Origin: an uncultured Clostridia bacterium | GTDB lineage: Bacteria > Bacillota > Clostridia > TANB77 > CAG-508 | Length of the DNA: 35,083 nucleotides | Direction of reading: 5' to 3' | Assembly (NCBI GenBank): GCA_934122235.1 | Contig: CAKOWE010000014.1 | Coordinates: 1-35,083, forward strand | Program-made: the position numbers and the translations under genes | Shown: in pieces, positions 6,871-15,059 of the stretch | How the letters are laid out: every line of letters begins with the position of its first letter | Numbering within the stretch: position 1 is the first letter of the stretch | Notes under the pieces: model-generated | What the model was told of the DNA's origin: nothing | What the model saw: the letters and a program-made list of their open reading frames with translations, nothing else | The model's database searches: none

Positions 6871-6899
6871 ATAATATACAAAAACTGATTTTAAAACAA
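6871..6899 (-). promoter_or_regulatory. Predicted promoter of the nucleotide-metabolism operon
   Basis: On the minus strand TTGTTT (6894-6899) is 17 bases from TATTAT (6871-6876). The -35 match is weak and the -10 is 5 of 6. It overlaps the end of the stem-loop at 6881-6941, so the preceding transcription unit ends where the island unit begins. Confidence 0.4.
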
Positions 6900-6941
6900 T
6901 TTCAAATTATTTTGAAATCAATGTTTTTTAAAACCAGTTTT
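6881..6941 (-). terminator. Long AT-rich terminator after the small membrane protein gene
   Basis: A two-level inverted repeat: outer arms AAAACTGATTTTAAAACA and a near-complement (6921-6940), enclosing a perfect ATTTCAAA/TTTGAAAT hairpin (6899-6918). Read leftward it ends in CAGTTTTTG, a T5 tract. It separates the housekeeping block from the nucleotide island. Confidence 0.65.
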
Positions 6942-6953
6942 ATTAATTTATAT

Positions 6954-7424
6954 TTAAAATTTATAATTATTTCTATCTGCTCTCTCATCAAATTCTCTAT
7001 CGAATTGCTCATTTTTATAGAACCAGTCTGTTTTTTTGTCTTTAGTACTTCCCTTTCTATTTTTGTTTATACCTATATCAACAACTGTTGATATAGCAAG
7101 TATAACTGCAATAAAAGCAACAAAAACATTTAACATCTGTGATGCATTTAAAGTTTCTCCATTTTGTATTTGTATTACTACATTTAATATATCTTTTCCA
7201 AAATACCAACCATATGATATAGCATACAATATTGCACCTAATAGTTTTCTTCTAACTATTAATACCAAACATAATAATGTTACAAATAGCATTACTATTT
7301 CTTCTGTTAAATTTGGTACTGTAAAGCCTATATTTACATCTAATGACATAGTTAATGCTACCACAACTCTAAATATCCAAAATAATCCTGCAAACATTGT
7401 AATTAAATAACTAATTAGTGCCAT
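6954..7424 (-). CDS. Small integral membrane protein, unknown function
   Basis: 156 residues from the ATG at 7424, chosen because AAAGGAGG stands about 7 bases upstream; a longer in-frame extension to 7574 runs into nrnA and adds only low-complexity sequence. Four hydrophobic segments are visible (about residues 5-25, 40-58, 62-80 and 92-112), followed by a highly charged cytoplasmic-type tail (KNRKGSTKDKKTDWFYKNEQ). No known motif is recognised. It starts 35 bases after the nrnA stop and probably is the last gene of the rimP-nusA-infB operon, closed by the stem-loop at 6881-6941. Confidence 0.65.
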   Translation of the reverse strand: MALISYLITMFAGLFWIFRVVVALTMSLDVNIGFTVPNLTEEIVMLFVTLLCLVLIVRRKLLGAILYAISYGWYFGKDILNVVIQIQNGETLNASQMLNVFVAFIAVILAISTVVDIGINKNRKGSTKDKKTDWFYKNEQFDREFDERADRNNYKF

Positions 7425-7459
7425 GTTTTTTCCTCCTTTGTAATATAAAAACAACAGAT

Positions 7460-8410
7460 TTATTTTATATATTCTTTTACTTTGCTTATTATTTTTTCTT
7501 TTGCCTGTTCTAATGACATCTGCAAATTGCATCCAGCAGCTTTTACATGTCCTCCACCGCCAAACAATAAACATATATCTGCAACATTTACATATTCAGT
7601 TGAACGAAGTGATGCTTTATATCCATTATCAATTTCTCTTAAATATATTGAAACTTCTACTCCTTCTAAATCTCTTCCCAATTCAACAATTCCTTCATGA
7701 TCTCCAGTTGAAGTATGTATGTCTTCTTCATCCTTTTTGGTTGTATATGTAAATGAAATTTTTCCATTTTCGAAAAATTCTAATCTATTTATTGCAACTT
7801 TTCTTAATTCAAATGCTTCTTTTGTTATAACTTGAAAAACTTTTCTATATACTTCTGATATATTGACGCCTTTATTTAATAAACTTGCTGCAAATTCAAA
7901 TGTTTCTGCTGTTACTCCTTGATATTTAAATCCACCTGTATCTGTAATTATTCCTGCAACTAAACAAGTTCCTATTTCTTTTTGAATTTCTACACCTAAA
8001 TACTCCAAAACAGTAACTAATATTTGTGCACATGCAGGTGCAACAGGATTTACAAAATTTAAATCTGCAAACATCGTATTTACACCATGATGATCTATAT
8101 TTATAGTTTTGTTAGCTCTTTCAAAATAATTTGCAAATCCATTTAGTCTTTTTATATCAGAGCAATCTAATACTATTGCTAAATCATAACTCGTATCTTT
8201 TCCTTCTTTTTTTATTTCTTTTGCTCCTGGTAAAAATGAAAAATTCTTTGGATATTCTGGTATTATTACATCAGCTGTCTTTCCTAGTTGTTTTAATCCA
8301 TTATATACAGCTAAACTACTTCCTACAGCATCTCCATCAGGCATTTCATGTGTCAATATAACTATATCTTTTGCATTTAATATTTCTTCTTTTATACTAT
8401 CTAGTGTCAT
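7460..8410 (-). CDS. nrnA: DHH/DHHA1 phosphoesterase: nanoRNase / pAp phosphatase NrnA
   Basis: 316 residues, normal length. The DHH domain has H21, D25 and D27 (THEMPDGDAVGS), D82 (VLDCSD) and the DHH triad at 106-108 (NIDHHGVN). The C-terminal DHHA1 domain ends with the substrate-binding GGGGHVKAAGC near 285-295. NrnA degrades 2-5-mer RNAs left by exonucleases and dephosphorylates 3'-phosphoadenosine 5'-phosphate, using manganese, in the cytoplasm. It follows rbfA by 17 bases, the usual Firmicutes order; the truB-ribF pair often found next is not here. RBS AAGGAAGGTG precedes the ATG. Confidence 0.92.
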   Translation of the reverse strand: MTLDSIKEEILNAKDIVILTHEMPDGDAVGSSLAVYNGLKQLGKTADVIIPEYPKNFSFLPGAKEIKKEGKDTSYDLAIVLDCSDIKRLNGFANYFERANKTINIDHHGVNTMFADLNFVNPVAPACAQILVTVLEYLGVEIQKEIGTCLVAGIITDTGGFKYQGVTAETFEFAASLLNKGVNISEVYRKVFQVITKEAFELRKVAINRLEFFENGKISFTYTTKKDEEDIHTSTGDHEGIVELGRDLEGVEVSIYLREIDNGYKASLRSTEYVNVADICLLFGGGGHVKAAGCNLQMSLEQAKEKIISKVKEYIK

Positions 8411-8427
8411 TTTATGGCACCTTCCTT

Positions 8428-8796
8428 TCAGTCTTCTTTTGGTTTTAAATCTTTTGAAATACTATCTATTATTGAATCTATTCTTGCACCATATTCTAAT
8501 GATTCATCTAGTTCAAATACTAATTCCGGTGTAACTCTTAAATTAATTCTCGTAGCAATTTGGCTTCTAATGTAGCCAGATGCTTGTTTTAATCCTAACA
8601 AGGTTTCTTTTTTGTTTTTAGAATTTAATATGCTTACATAAACTCTAGCATATCTTAAATCTGGTGTTGTTTTTACCTTTGTAACACTAACCATTCCTGT
8701 TATTTTGCTATTTTGTAATTCATAGCTAATTATATTGCTAAGTTCTTTTTTTAGCTCCTCATCAATTCTATTTAATCTATTATTATTTTTCTGCAT
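8428..8796 (-). CDS. rbfA: Ribosome-binding factor A
   Basis: 122 residues from the ATG at 8796, which has AAGGGAG 5-6 bases upstream; a start ten codons earlier lacks an RBS. The sequence shows the RbfA KH-like fold: RLNRIDEELKKELSNII, then ITGMVSVTKVKTTPDLRYARVYVS and RVTPELVFELDESLEYGARID. RbfA binds the immature 30S subunit and helps form helix 1 of 16S rRNA, needed for growth in the cold. It ends in TGA, which shows TGA is a stop in this genome. It is part of the nusA-infB operon. Confidence 0.93.
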   Translation of the reverse strand: MQKNNNRLNRIDEELKKELSNIISYELQNSKITGMVSVTKVKTTPDLRYARVYVSILNSKNKKETLLGLKQASGYIRSQIATRINLRVTPELVFELDESLEYGARIDSIIDSISKDLKPKED

Positions 8797-8880
8797 ATTT
8801 TCTCCCTTCTGTTTGTGGGTTGTCATAAATGTTCAGACACCTAACATCACAATTCGAAGTCTTTATAGTTTACATTAGCA

Positions 8881-8900
8881 GGTCGATGTTTCCATCGACC
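8881..8900. other. GNRA-capped stem-loop between infB and rbfA
   Basis: A perfect 8-bp stem whose minus-strand loop is GAAA, a GNRA tetraloop (GGTCGATG-GAAA-CATCGACC). No T-tract follows on the leftward transcript, so it is unlikely to be a simple terminator. It may stabilise or process the mRNA between infB and rbfA. Confidence 0.5.
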
Positions 8901-8924
8901 CAAGCATTTGTTGATATTTATACC

Positions 8925-11846
8925 TTACCTTTTTACTTCTTCCATTACATATACTTCTAGGATATCTCCTTCTTTTATGTCATTGTAGTTCTCTAATTGT
9001 ATACCACATTCATATCCTGAGGCAACTTCTTTTGCATCATCTTTAAATCTCTTTAATGACACAAGTTTTCCTTCATATACTACTATGTTATCTCTTAAAA
9101 GTCTTACTCCTGCATTTCTTGCAACTTTTCCATTTGTTACATAACATCCTGCTATTGTTCCAACATTTGAAACTTTAAATACCTGTCTTATTTCTGCATT
9201 TCCTATTACAACTTCTTTAAATACAGGGTCTAACATTCCTTTCATTGCAGCTTCTACATCTTCAATAGCATTGTATATTACTGAATATGTTTTTATTTCT
9301 ACTTCTTCTTTTTCTGCTATTTCTTTTGCCATTGCATCTGGTCTTACGTTAAATGCTATTATTATAGCTTTTGATACTTTTGCAAGTGTTACATCTGATT
9401 CTGTAACAGCTCCAACATTTGAGTGAATTACTTTTACTTGTACTTCATCATTAGATAATTTCTCTAATGATTGTTTTACTGCTTCTACAGAACCTTGCAC
9501 ATCTGCTTTTACTATTAAGTTTAATTGTTTCAAATGGCCCTTCTCAATTTGGCTAAACAAGTCATCTAAAGTTACTCTTGCAGTTGCATTTAAAGCTTTA
9601 TCTCTAGCTTGGCGTTTTCTTCTTTCCATTAAATGTTTCGCTGTTTTCTCATCTTTTACTTCATAGAAAGTTTCACCAGCTTCTGGAACTTCAGTTAACC
9701 CTATTACTTCTACTGGTGTTGATGGTCCTGCTTTCTTTACAGATTGCCCCTTATCATTTGTCATAGCTCTTATTCTTCCTATAACAGAACCAACAAGGAT
9801 TGTATCTCCTACATCTAAGCAACCACGTTGTACAAGCATTGTAGCAACAGGTCCTCTTGCTTTATCTAATTTAGCTTCTATTACAGCACCTTTTGCTTGC
9901 TTATTAGGATTTACTTTTAAATCCTTCATATCTGCAACCAATAATACCATTTCTAGTAAATTATCTATGTTTATTTTTTTCTTTGCAGATATTGGAACAA
10001 ATATTGTGTCTCCTCCCCACTCTTCTGGTACTAATCCATATTCTGTTAATTCTTGTTTTACTTTTTCAGGATTTGCTCCTTCTAAATCTATTTTATTTAT
10101 AGCAACAACTATTGGAATTCCTGCTGCTTTTGCATGATTTATTGCTTCTACAGTTTGAGGCATAACTCCATCATTTGCGGCAACAACTAATATTGCTATG
10201 TCTGTTATTTGTGCACCTCTTGCTCTCATACTTGTAAACGCTTCATGTCCTGGTGTATCTAGGAAAGTAATCTCTCTTCCATTTATTTCAACTTTATATG
10301 CACCTATATGTTGTGTAATTCCTCCAGCTTCACCTTCTATTACATTTGTTGATCTAACCGCATCTAGAAGTGATGTTTTACCATGATCTACGTGTCCCAT
10401 AACAACAACTACTGGTGGTCTTGATACTAAATCTTCTGCTTTATCTTCTGTGTCATCAAAAAGAATATCTTCTTCTGTTATTATCTCCTTTTTGTGTGCT
10501 GTTATTCCATATTCTCCTGCAATTAAGAAAGCTGTATCAAAGTCTACTGAATTATTTATTGTTGCAAGCATTCCATATCCCAATAATTTTTTTATAATTT
10601 CACCACTAGTCTTTTTAAGTTCTGCAGCTAAATCTTTTACTGTTATTGTTTCTGGTATTGTTATATCTGTTAATTGGAATATTTTTTGTTTAACTCTGTC
10701 TTCTTGAACTTGGTTTTTCTTTTTATTTCTTTTTCCTCTTTCTGTAGTCAAATCATAATAATCAAGCATAGAACCTTCATTAAACATATGAGATAATTTA
10801 TTTACTTGTTTTAATCCTTTTAATTTTCCCTCATCATAATCATTATTATTTTTTCTAGACTTTGCTGGTTTCTTATTTGCTTTGTTTTCTTCATATCTAC
10901 TGCTTTTTTGTTTGTCAATTGCTTTATTAGCATATTCTCTAACATTTTCCTTCTCTATTATTTCAGCAGACATTATATCTTTTATATTTTTTTCTATTCT
11001 CTTTTCGTCTAATGGTCTATTGTTGTCTCTATTAAATGGTCTATTTCCGTCTCTGTTAAATGGTCTGTTATTATTATCTCTATTAAATGGTCTATTTCCG
11101 TCTCTGTTAAATGGCCTGTTATTATTATCTCTATTAAATGGTCTGTTTCCATCTCTGTTAAATGGTCTATTATTATCTCTATTAAATGGTCTGTTTCCAT
11201 CCCTGTTAAATGGTCTATTATTATCTCTATTAAATGGCCTATTATTATCTCTATTAAAAGGTTTATTATTTTCTACATTTGCTTTATTTACTACATTCTT
11301 ATTTTCTATTGGTTGATGTGACACTTCTTCTTTTACCTCTTGTTTTTGTTCTTGCTTTACTTCTTCTTTTATTTCTTCTTTAGTTTCAACTTTTACTTCT
11401 TTTTGTACTTCTTTAACCACTTCGTTTTTAGTTTCCTTTTCTTTATTTTTATTTATTCCAAACAATTCACTCACTGTAAGTGGCTTATTTGGTTTGTTTC
11501 TATATACAATATTAAAATCCTTTTTCCTATCGTTATTTATAAAACCTACATCATTCTTCTTTTCTTCTATATGCTTTGTTTGTTTTTCTTTTTCTACAGC
11601 GACATCTGTATTTATTACTTCTCTCCTGATTATTACTGGTGTAGCTGGTTTAGCTTTCTCTTTTTCTTCTTTTACCTTTTTAGTTGTTTTATTTGAAAAA
11701 CTTCCTTCTATTTTTATAGCTTCACTTTCTTCTACTCCACTTAAATGAGTTTTAACATCTATCCCTAGTTCTTTTGCTCTATCCAACACTTCTTTACTAT
11801 TTAAGTTTAATTTTTTAGCAATTTCATGTATTTTAATTTTACCCAA
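8925..11846 (-). CDS. infB: Translation initiation factor IF-2
   Basis: 973 residues from the TTG at 11846, preceded by GGAGGTG; this start gives the canonical beginning (M)GKIKIHEIAKKL. Domains: IF2-N (about 1-55), a long low-complexity linker, a second IF2-N-like domain (about 400-450), the G domain beginning with GHVDHGKTS (about 482-490) and including DTPGHEAF and NKID, domain II (about 655-760), the IF2 domain 3 (about 770-870) and the C-terminal fMet-tRNA-binding domain. IF-2 is a GTPase that brings initiator tRNA to the 30S subunit and joins the subunits. Odd feature: residues 194-278 are ten tandem copies of an Asn/Arg-rich PFNRD unit (see the repeat entry). It overlaps the end of the ylxQ frame by 8 bases. 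Confidence 0.96.
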   Translation of the reverse strand: MGKIKIHEIAKKLNLNSKEVLDRAKELGIDVKTHLSGVEESEAIKIEGSFSNKTTKKVKEEKEKAKPATPVIIRREVINTDVAVEKEKQTKHIEEKKNDVGFINNDRKKDFNIVYRNKPNKPLTVSELFGINKNKEKETKNEVVKEVQKEVKVETKEEIKEEVKQEQKQEVKEEVSHQPIENKNVVNKANVENNKPFNRDNNRPFNRDNNRPFNRDGNRPFNRDNNRPFNRDGNRPFNRDNNNRPFNRDGNRPFNRDNNNRPFNRDGNRPFNRDNNRPLDEKRIEKNIKDIMSAEIIEKENVREYANKAIDKQKSSRYEENKANKKPAKSRKNNNDYDEGKLKGLKQVNKLSHMFNEGSMLDYYDLTTERGKRNKKKNQVQEDRVKQKIFQLTDITIPETITVKDLAAELKKTSGEIIKKLLGYGMLATINNSVDFDTAFLIAGEYGITAHKKEIITEEDILFDDTEDKAEDLVSRPPVVVVMGHVDHGKTSLLDAVRSTNVIEGEAGGITQHIGAYKVEINGREITFLDTPGHEAFTSMRARGAQITDIAILVVAANDGVMPQTVEAINHAKAAGIPIVVAINKIDLEGANPEKVKQELTEYGLVPEEWGGDTIFVPISAKKKINIDNLLEMVLLVADMKDLKVNPNKQAKGAVIEAKLDKARGPVATMLVQRGCLDVGDTILVGSVIGRIRAMTNDKGQSVKKAGPSTPVEVIGLTEVPEAGETFYEVKDEKTAKHLMERRKRQARDKALNATARVTLDDLFSQIEKGHLKQLNLIVKADVQGSVEAVKQSLEKLSNDEVQVKVIHSNVGAVTESDVTLAKVSKAIIIAFNVRPDAMAKEIAEKEEVEIKTYSVIYNAIEDVEAAMKGMLDPVFKEVVIGNAEIRQVFKVSNVGTIAGCYVTNGKVARNAGVRLLRDNIVVYEGKLVSLKRFKDDAKEVASGYECGIQLENYNDIKEGDILEVYVMEEVKR
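11013..11265 (-). repeat. Tandem repeat in infB encoding (N/G)NRPFNRD units
   Basis: Ten PFNRD-containing units of 8 or 9 residues (24 or 27 bases), plus one degenerate copy (NNRPLDEK), lie one after another in the IF-2 linker. Units alternate between DNN/DNNN and DG spacing, suggesting expansion in blocks of two units. The product is basic, polar and presumably disordered. Nucleotide identity between copies is high, so unit number could vary between strains and be mis-assembled. Confidence 0.85.
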
Positions 11847-12157
11847 TAGTGTCACCTCCACAAATTCTTTTTTGAATCTCTTTTGCAAGATTCTCATTTT
11901 TTATTGCTATTACTCCTCTGTTTCTTTTGCCAATAGCTTTACTTATATCATCTATTGTTCCAAAAACATAAATTGGAATATTATTTTTTTCACTTACATA
12001 TTTCATATTTTTTATAGTTTTTTCCGAGCAATCTCCGAGCAACTATAATAATTTTAACTTTTTTATTCTCTATGTTTTCAATTACCGCATCAGTACCAGA
12101 TACCAAATCTCCCGCCTTCGTGCATATTCCAAGTAATCCATAAACTTTATTTATCAC
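11839..12157 (-). pseudogene. ylxQ: YlxQ-type L7Ae-family RNA-binding protein, frameshifted
   Basis: The gene starts at GTG 12157 (AGAGGTG just upstream, overlapping the end of rnpM by 11 bases) and reads (V)INKVYGLLGICTKAGDLV, then SGTDAVIENIENKKVKIIIVA, the classic L7Ae N-terminal half. At about 12040 the frame changes by one base and continues as GDCSEKTIKNMKYVSEKN and IPIYVFGTIDDISKAI to the stop at 11839. One extra base in GCTCGGAGATTGC explains the break. The site is next to a duplicated TTGCTCGGA. YlxQ binds RNA and is dispensable in Bacillus, so a genuine pseudogene is possible; a sequencing or assembly error is equally so. The context rnpM-ylxQ-infB fixes its identity. Confidence 0.8.
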
Positions 12158-12407
12158 AAATTACACCTCTTAATTTATCATAGATCTCGTTATTTATTGT
12201 CATTTCAAAAACTTTTTCAAGTCTCTTAGTTTTTATAACCTTCTCTAAGCAATCTATACTATCACATATGTATGCACCTCGTCCTTCTAGCTTGCCTGTT
12301 TTATCTAGATTTATTATACCATCTTTGTTTTTTACAATTCTAATTAAATCTTTTTTATCTTTTTTTTGGTTACATCCCATGCAACTTCTTTGTGGTATTT
12401 TTTTCAA
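12147..12407 (-). CDS. rnpM: RNase P modulator RnpM (YlxR)
   Basis: 86 residues if begun at the TTG at 12407 (AAGGA about 10 bases upstream), giving (M)KKIPQRSCMGCNQKK, the usual start; the frame remains open to an ATG at 12449 inside nusA. Signature parts are RSCMGCNQKKDKKDLIRIV, then DKTGKLEGRGAYIC, the DUF448 RNA-binding pattern. YlxR/RnpM binds the RNase P RNA and lowers its activity in Firmicutes. It sits between nusA and ylxQ in the standard order. Confidence 0.88.
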   Translation of the reverse strand: MKKIPQRSCMGCNQKKDKKDLIRIVKNKDGIINLDKTGKLEGRGAYICDSIDCLEKVIKTKRLEKVFEMTINNEIYDKLRGVICDK

Positions 12408-12429
12408 GATTTTCACATCCTTTTTAGAA

Positions 12430-13533
12430 TTATTCTTCATTAGATTCATCTTGTTCTGTTTCTTCTTGTTCTTTGGCTAATAATTCTTTAAATTGTGTTT
12501 CACTTTTTATATCTATTTTCCAATTTGTTAATTTAGCTGCAAGTCTTGCATTTTGCCCTGATTTACCTATTGCTAATGATAATTGATCATCTGGAACTAT
12601 TACTTGTGCAAATTTCTCATCTTCGTTTATATCAACAGCCAAAACTTGTGCCGGTAATAATGCTGCTGATATATATATTGATGGATCTTCATTCCATTCT
12701 ATTACATCTATTTTTTCACCATTTAATTCATTTATAATATTTTGTATTCTTATTCCCTTTTGTCCTACACAAGAACCTACTGGATCTATATCTGGATTTG
12801 TTGAATATACTGCAACTTTGCTTCTACTTCCCGCATCTCTAGACACACTTTTAATTTCTATTAATCCTTCATATATTTCTGGTATTTCAAATTCAAATAA
12901 TTTTCTTACAAAATCCGGATTACTTCTTGATACCATTACTTGTGGAGCTCCTTTTGCACCTTTTTCAACATCAAGAACATAAGCTCTAATTTTATCATTT
13001 ACTTTATATGTCTCTGTTGGAACCTTTTCTTTAGGTAACATTATTCCTTCTAATTTTCCTAAATCTAAAACAACAACAGCTCCATCAGCTTTTTGTACTA
13101 TTCCTGTAACTATTTCGCCTTTTCTATCATTATATTCTGAATATATTATATCTCTTTCTGCTTCTCTAATTTTTTGTAGCATAACTTGTTTTGCTGTTTG
13201 GGCTGCTATTCTTCCAAAATCTTTTGGCATAATTTCTATTTCTACTGTATCCCCTAATTCATATTTTTTGCTCTTTGTTCTCGCCTCTTCTAAACTTATT
13301 TGTGTATTGTAATCTTCGACAACTTCAACAACTTCTTTTAATGAATAAATATGTATTGCACCTGTAATGCTATCTATTGTAACTTTTACATTTTCTAGTG
13401 AATCAAAGTTTTTCTTATATGCTGTTACTAAGGCTGTTTCTAATGATTCTAGTAAATATTCTTTTTTAATTTTTTTCTCCTTTTCTAATTCTTCTATTGC
13501 TGTTATTAATTCTTGGCTGTTCATTGTTTTCAT
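12430..13533 (-). CDS. nusA: Transcription termination/antitermination protein NusA
   Basis: 367 residues, normal for Firmicutes (no C-terminal acidic repeats). Layout: N-terminal RNA polymerase-binding domain (1-125), S1 domain (about 135-200, EIVTGIVQKADGAVVVDLG-like), KH1 with VGQKGIRIQNI (about 235-300) and KH2 with LAIGKSGQNARLAAKL (about 310-345). NusA binds the RNA exit region of polymerase and modulates pausing and intrinsic termination. The start ATG has AAAGGAGG 7 bases upstream. Its operon is headed by rimP. Confidence 0.96.
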   Translation of the reverse strand: MKTMNSQELITAIEELEKEKKIKKEYLLESLETALVTAYKKNFDSLENVKVTIDSITGAIHIYSLKEVVEVVEDYNTQISLEEARTKSKKYELGDTVEIEIMPKDFGRIAAQTAKQVMLQKIREAERDIIYSEYNDRKGEIVTGIVQKADGAVVVLDLGKLEGIMLPKEKVPTETYKVNDKIRAYVLDVEKGAKGAPQVMVSRSNPDFVRKLFEFEIPEIYEGLIEIKSVSRDAGSRSKVAVYSTNPDIDPVGSCVGQKGIRIQNIINELNGEKIDVIEWNEDPSIYISAALLPAQVLAVDINEDEKFAQVIVPDDQLSLAIGKSGQNARLAAKLTNWKIDIKSETQFKELLAKEQEETEQDESNEE

Positions 13534-13573
13534 TTTTATTCCTCCTTTAAATTATTTACTTTTCATTTTTTAT

Positions 13574-14032
13574 TTATTCCCAGTTATACACTGTCTTTAT
13601 TTGAGATATATTTTTTCTATCTATTGACGTTATATTTTCTTGAATTTTTATATCAATTTTGTCTGTATTAAAATCAATTAGCTCACCTATATACTGTTTT
13701 TGCTTTTCTATAGGTTTAAACAATTTTATTTCTACCATATTGCCTATATTTTGTGATAAATGTTCTTCTTTTCTTAATATTCTTTCTATACCCGGAGATG
13801 AAACTTCTAAAAAATATTGTTCCTTAATATAATCAACTTCATCTAACATATCAGATATTCCATTACTTACTTTTTCACAATCATTTAGATCTATTCCAGA
13901 TTCATTGTCTATATAAATTCTTAAAAAATAATCTTTTCCTTCTTTTACATATTCAACATCATATAAGTCATATCCTAACGAATTAATTTTTTCTTTAAGT
14001 AAGGTTGTTACTTTTTCTTCTATATTTGCCAA
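13574..14032 (-). CDS. rimP: Ribosome maturation factor RimP
   Basis: 152 residues from the TTG at 14032, chosen for the AGGAGGT about 6 bases upstream. Conserved parts are GYDLYDVEYVKEGKDYFLRI, DLNDCEKVSNGISDMLDEVD and YFLEVSSPGIERIL, the RimP N-terminal fold, then an Sm-like C-terminal domain from about residue 85. RimP assists 30S assembly. It heads the rimP-nusA-rnpM-ylxQ-infB-rbfA-nrnA operon, transcribed from the promoter at 14108-14136 through a leader with a strong stem-loop. Confidence 0.93.
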   Translation of the reverse strand: MANIEEKVTTLLKEKINSLGYDLYDVEYVKEGKDYFLRIYIDNESGIDLNDCEKVSNGISDMLDEVDYIKEQYFLEVSSPGIERILRKEEHLSQNIGNMVEIKLFKPIEKQKQYIGELIDFNTDKIDIKIQENITSIDRKNISQIKTVYNWE

Positions 14033-14056
14033 TACTTTACCTCCTATTTGCAAAAG

Positions 14057-14086
14057 TTAAGAGTGGGATTCGGTTCCCACTCTTAA
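14057..14086 (-). promoter_or_regulatory. Leader stem-loop of the rimP-nusA operon
   Basis: A perfect 12-bp inverted repeat (TTAAGAGTGGGA / TCCCACTCTTAA) with a 6-base loop, lying between the promoter (14108-14136) and the RBS of rimP. On the leftward RNA it is followed only by CTTTTGC, a poor U-tract; the T6 tract is on the opposite strand. It could be an attenuator, an mRNA-stabilising 5' hairpin, or the terminator of the gene at 14169-15035. Confidence 0.6.
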
Positions 14087-14107
14087 GCTACTTTTTTATG
14101 TATAAAT

Positions 14108-14136
14108 ATTATATACTTATTTTCTTTTAATTGCAA
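14108..14136 (-). promoter_or_regulatory. Predicted promoter of the rimP-nusA-infB operon
   Basis: On the minus strand TTGCAA (14131-14136), 17 bases, and a consensus TATAAT (14108-14113). This is among the best promoter matches in the window. Predicted start near 14101 gives a leader of about 70 bases containing the 12-bp hairpin. Confidence 0.7.
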
Positions 14137-14168
14137 GCTTTTTATACGATTTTTTATAATTTTTCAAC

Positions 14169-15035
14169 TTAATTATTTTGTTCTACCATATGAATTCCTT
14201 TTGCTACAATATCTATTGACTCTACATTCATAGTTGTTAATCTTTCAATTTCTTTTTTGCACTTTTGTTTAAAGTCATGTAATTCTTGCAAAATATTATA
14301 TCCATACACAATTACTACTTCAACATAAATGCACATTCCTTCTGGATAATTATCTATTCTAATTTTATTTGCTTCATAAATTGCTGGTGTCTTACTAGCT
14401 AAATGTTCAATTATTTGTCTAAATACCGTATCAGATATTTTAAAATTTCCTAAATAGCTAAATGTAGGTCTAATAATAGATTTTTCAGAAATATATGGTT
14501 TTGAATTTTTTCCTTTTGATTTAAATATTTGTAACGGATCTAATAAATAACCTGAAAAATCTTTTTTTATTTCAAATGTCGGTACAGGTATTACATGTTT
14601 TCCTTCTGTTTGTCTAATTCTTCTTGCGGTTTGCATTTCTTCTTCTGTTGCTACATCATTTATATATATTGTTTCAGATATTTTAGGCAATCCTAAGTTT
14701 TCTTGTATTTTTTGTACCATTCCATCTGATGTGCCTAATATTAATATGTTACTAGCCTTAAGTTTTCTTAAAGTTTTCTTTATTTCAAATTGTTCTTCCG
14801 GTCTTGAAAATAGTGCTTTTTTTACTGTCTCAATTTTTGTAGGAGCCTTTTTAGCAGAACTTCCAGCAACAACTTGATTATCTTTTATTAATAAACCATC
14901 ATCTATTATAAAGTTTATTCCCTTTTCACTAGCTACCATTTGTGCTCTATAACTTTTTCCAGTTCCAGATGGGCCTACAAAAGCACACACTCTCATTTTA
15001 GGGTCTAATATTATTATTCTTGGGTCTATTAACAT
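14169..15035 (-). CDS. P-loop NTPase fused to an Asp23/Gls24-like domain
   Basis: 288 residues. The N-terminal part has a Walker A motif GPSGTGKS (residues 21-28) after DPKMRVCAFV, and continues with ILILGTSDGM and a TEEEMQTARRIRQTEGKHVIP segment. From about residue 190 the protein reads like an Asp23/Gls24 envelope-stress domain: GNFKISDTVFRQIIEHLASK, YVEVVIVYGYNILQELH, and RLTTMNVESIDIVAKGIHM. I see no lysine-finger or sensor motif that would name the ATPase type. It lies between the glycosyltransferase and rimP with its own RBS (GGAGG, 10 bases before ATG). The function is unknown; the Asp23-like part is usually linked to membrane or envelope homeostasis. Confidence 0.65.
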   Translation of the reverse strand: MLIDPRIIILDPKMRVCAFVGPSGTGKSYRAQMVASEKGINFIIDDGLLIKDNQVVAGSSAKKAPTKIETVKKALFSRPEEQFEIKKTLRKLKASNILILGTSDGMVQKIQENLGLPKISETIYINDVATEEEMQTARRIRQTEGKHVIPVPTFEIKKDFSGYLLDPLQIFKSKGKNSKPYISEKSIIRPTFSYLGNFKISDTVFRQIIEHLASKTPAIYEANKIRIDNYPEGMCIYVEVVIVYGYNILQELHDFKQKCKKEIERLTTMNVESIDIVAKGIHMVEQNN

Positions 15036-15059
15036 AGTTTTTCCTCCATATTACCAAAT

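Noticed and set aside
7425..7574. N-terminal extension of the small membrane protein to residue 1 at 7574
   Set aside because: The extension overlaps nrnA, is low-complexity, and contains the AAAGGAGG ribosome-binding site of the real start at 7424.
10882..11316. Long rightward frame rich in Leu, Ser and Asn within infB
   Set aside because: It is the antisense reading of the PFNRD repeat; no RBS and no independent evidence.
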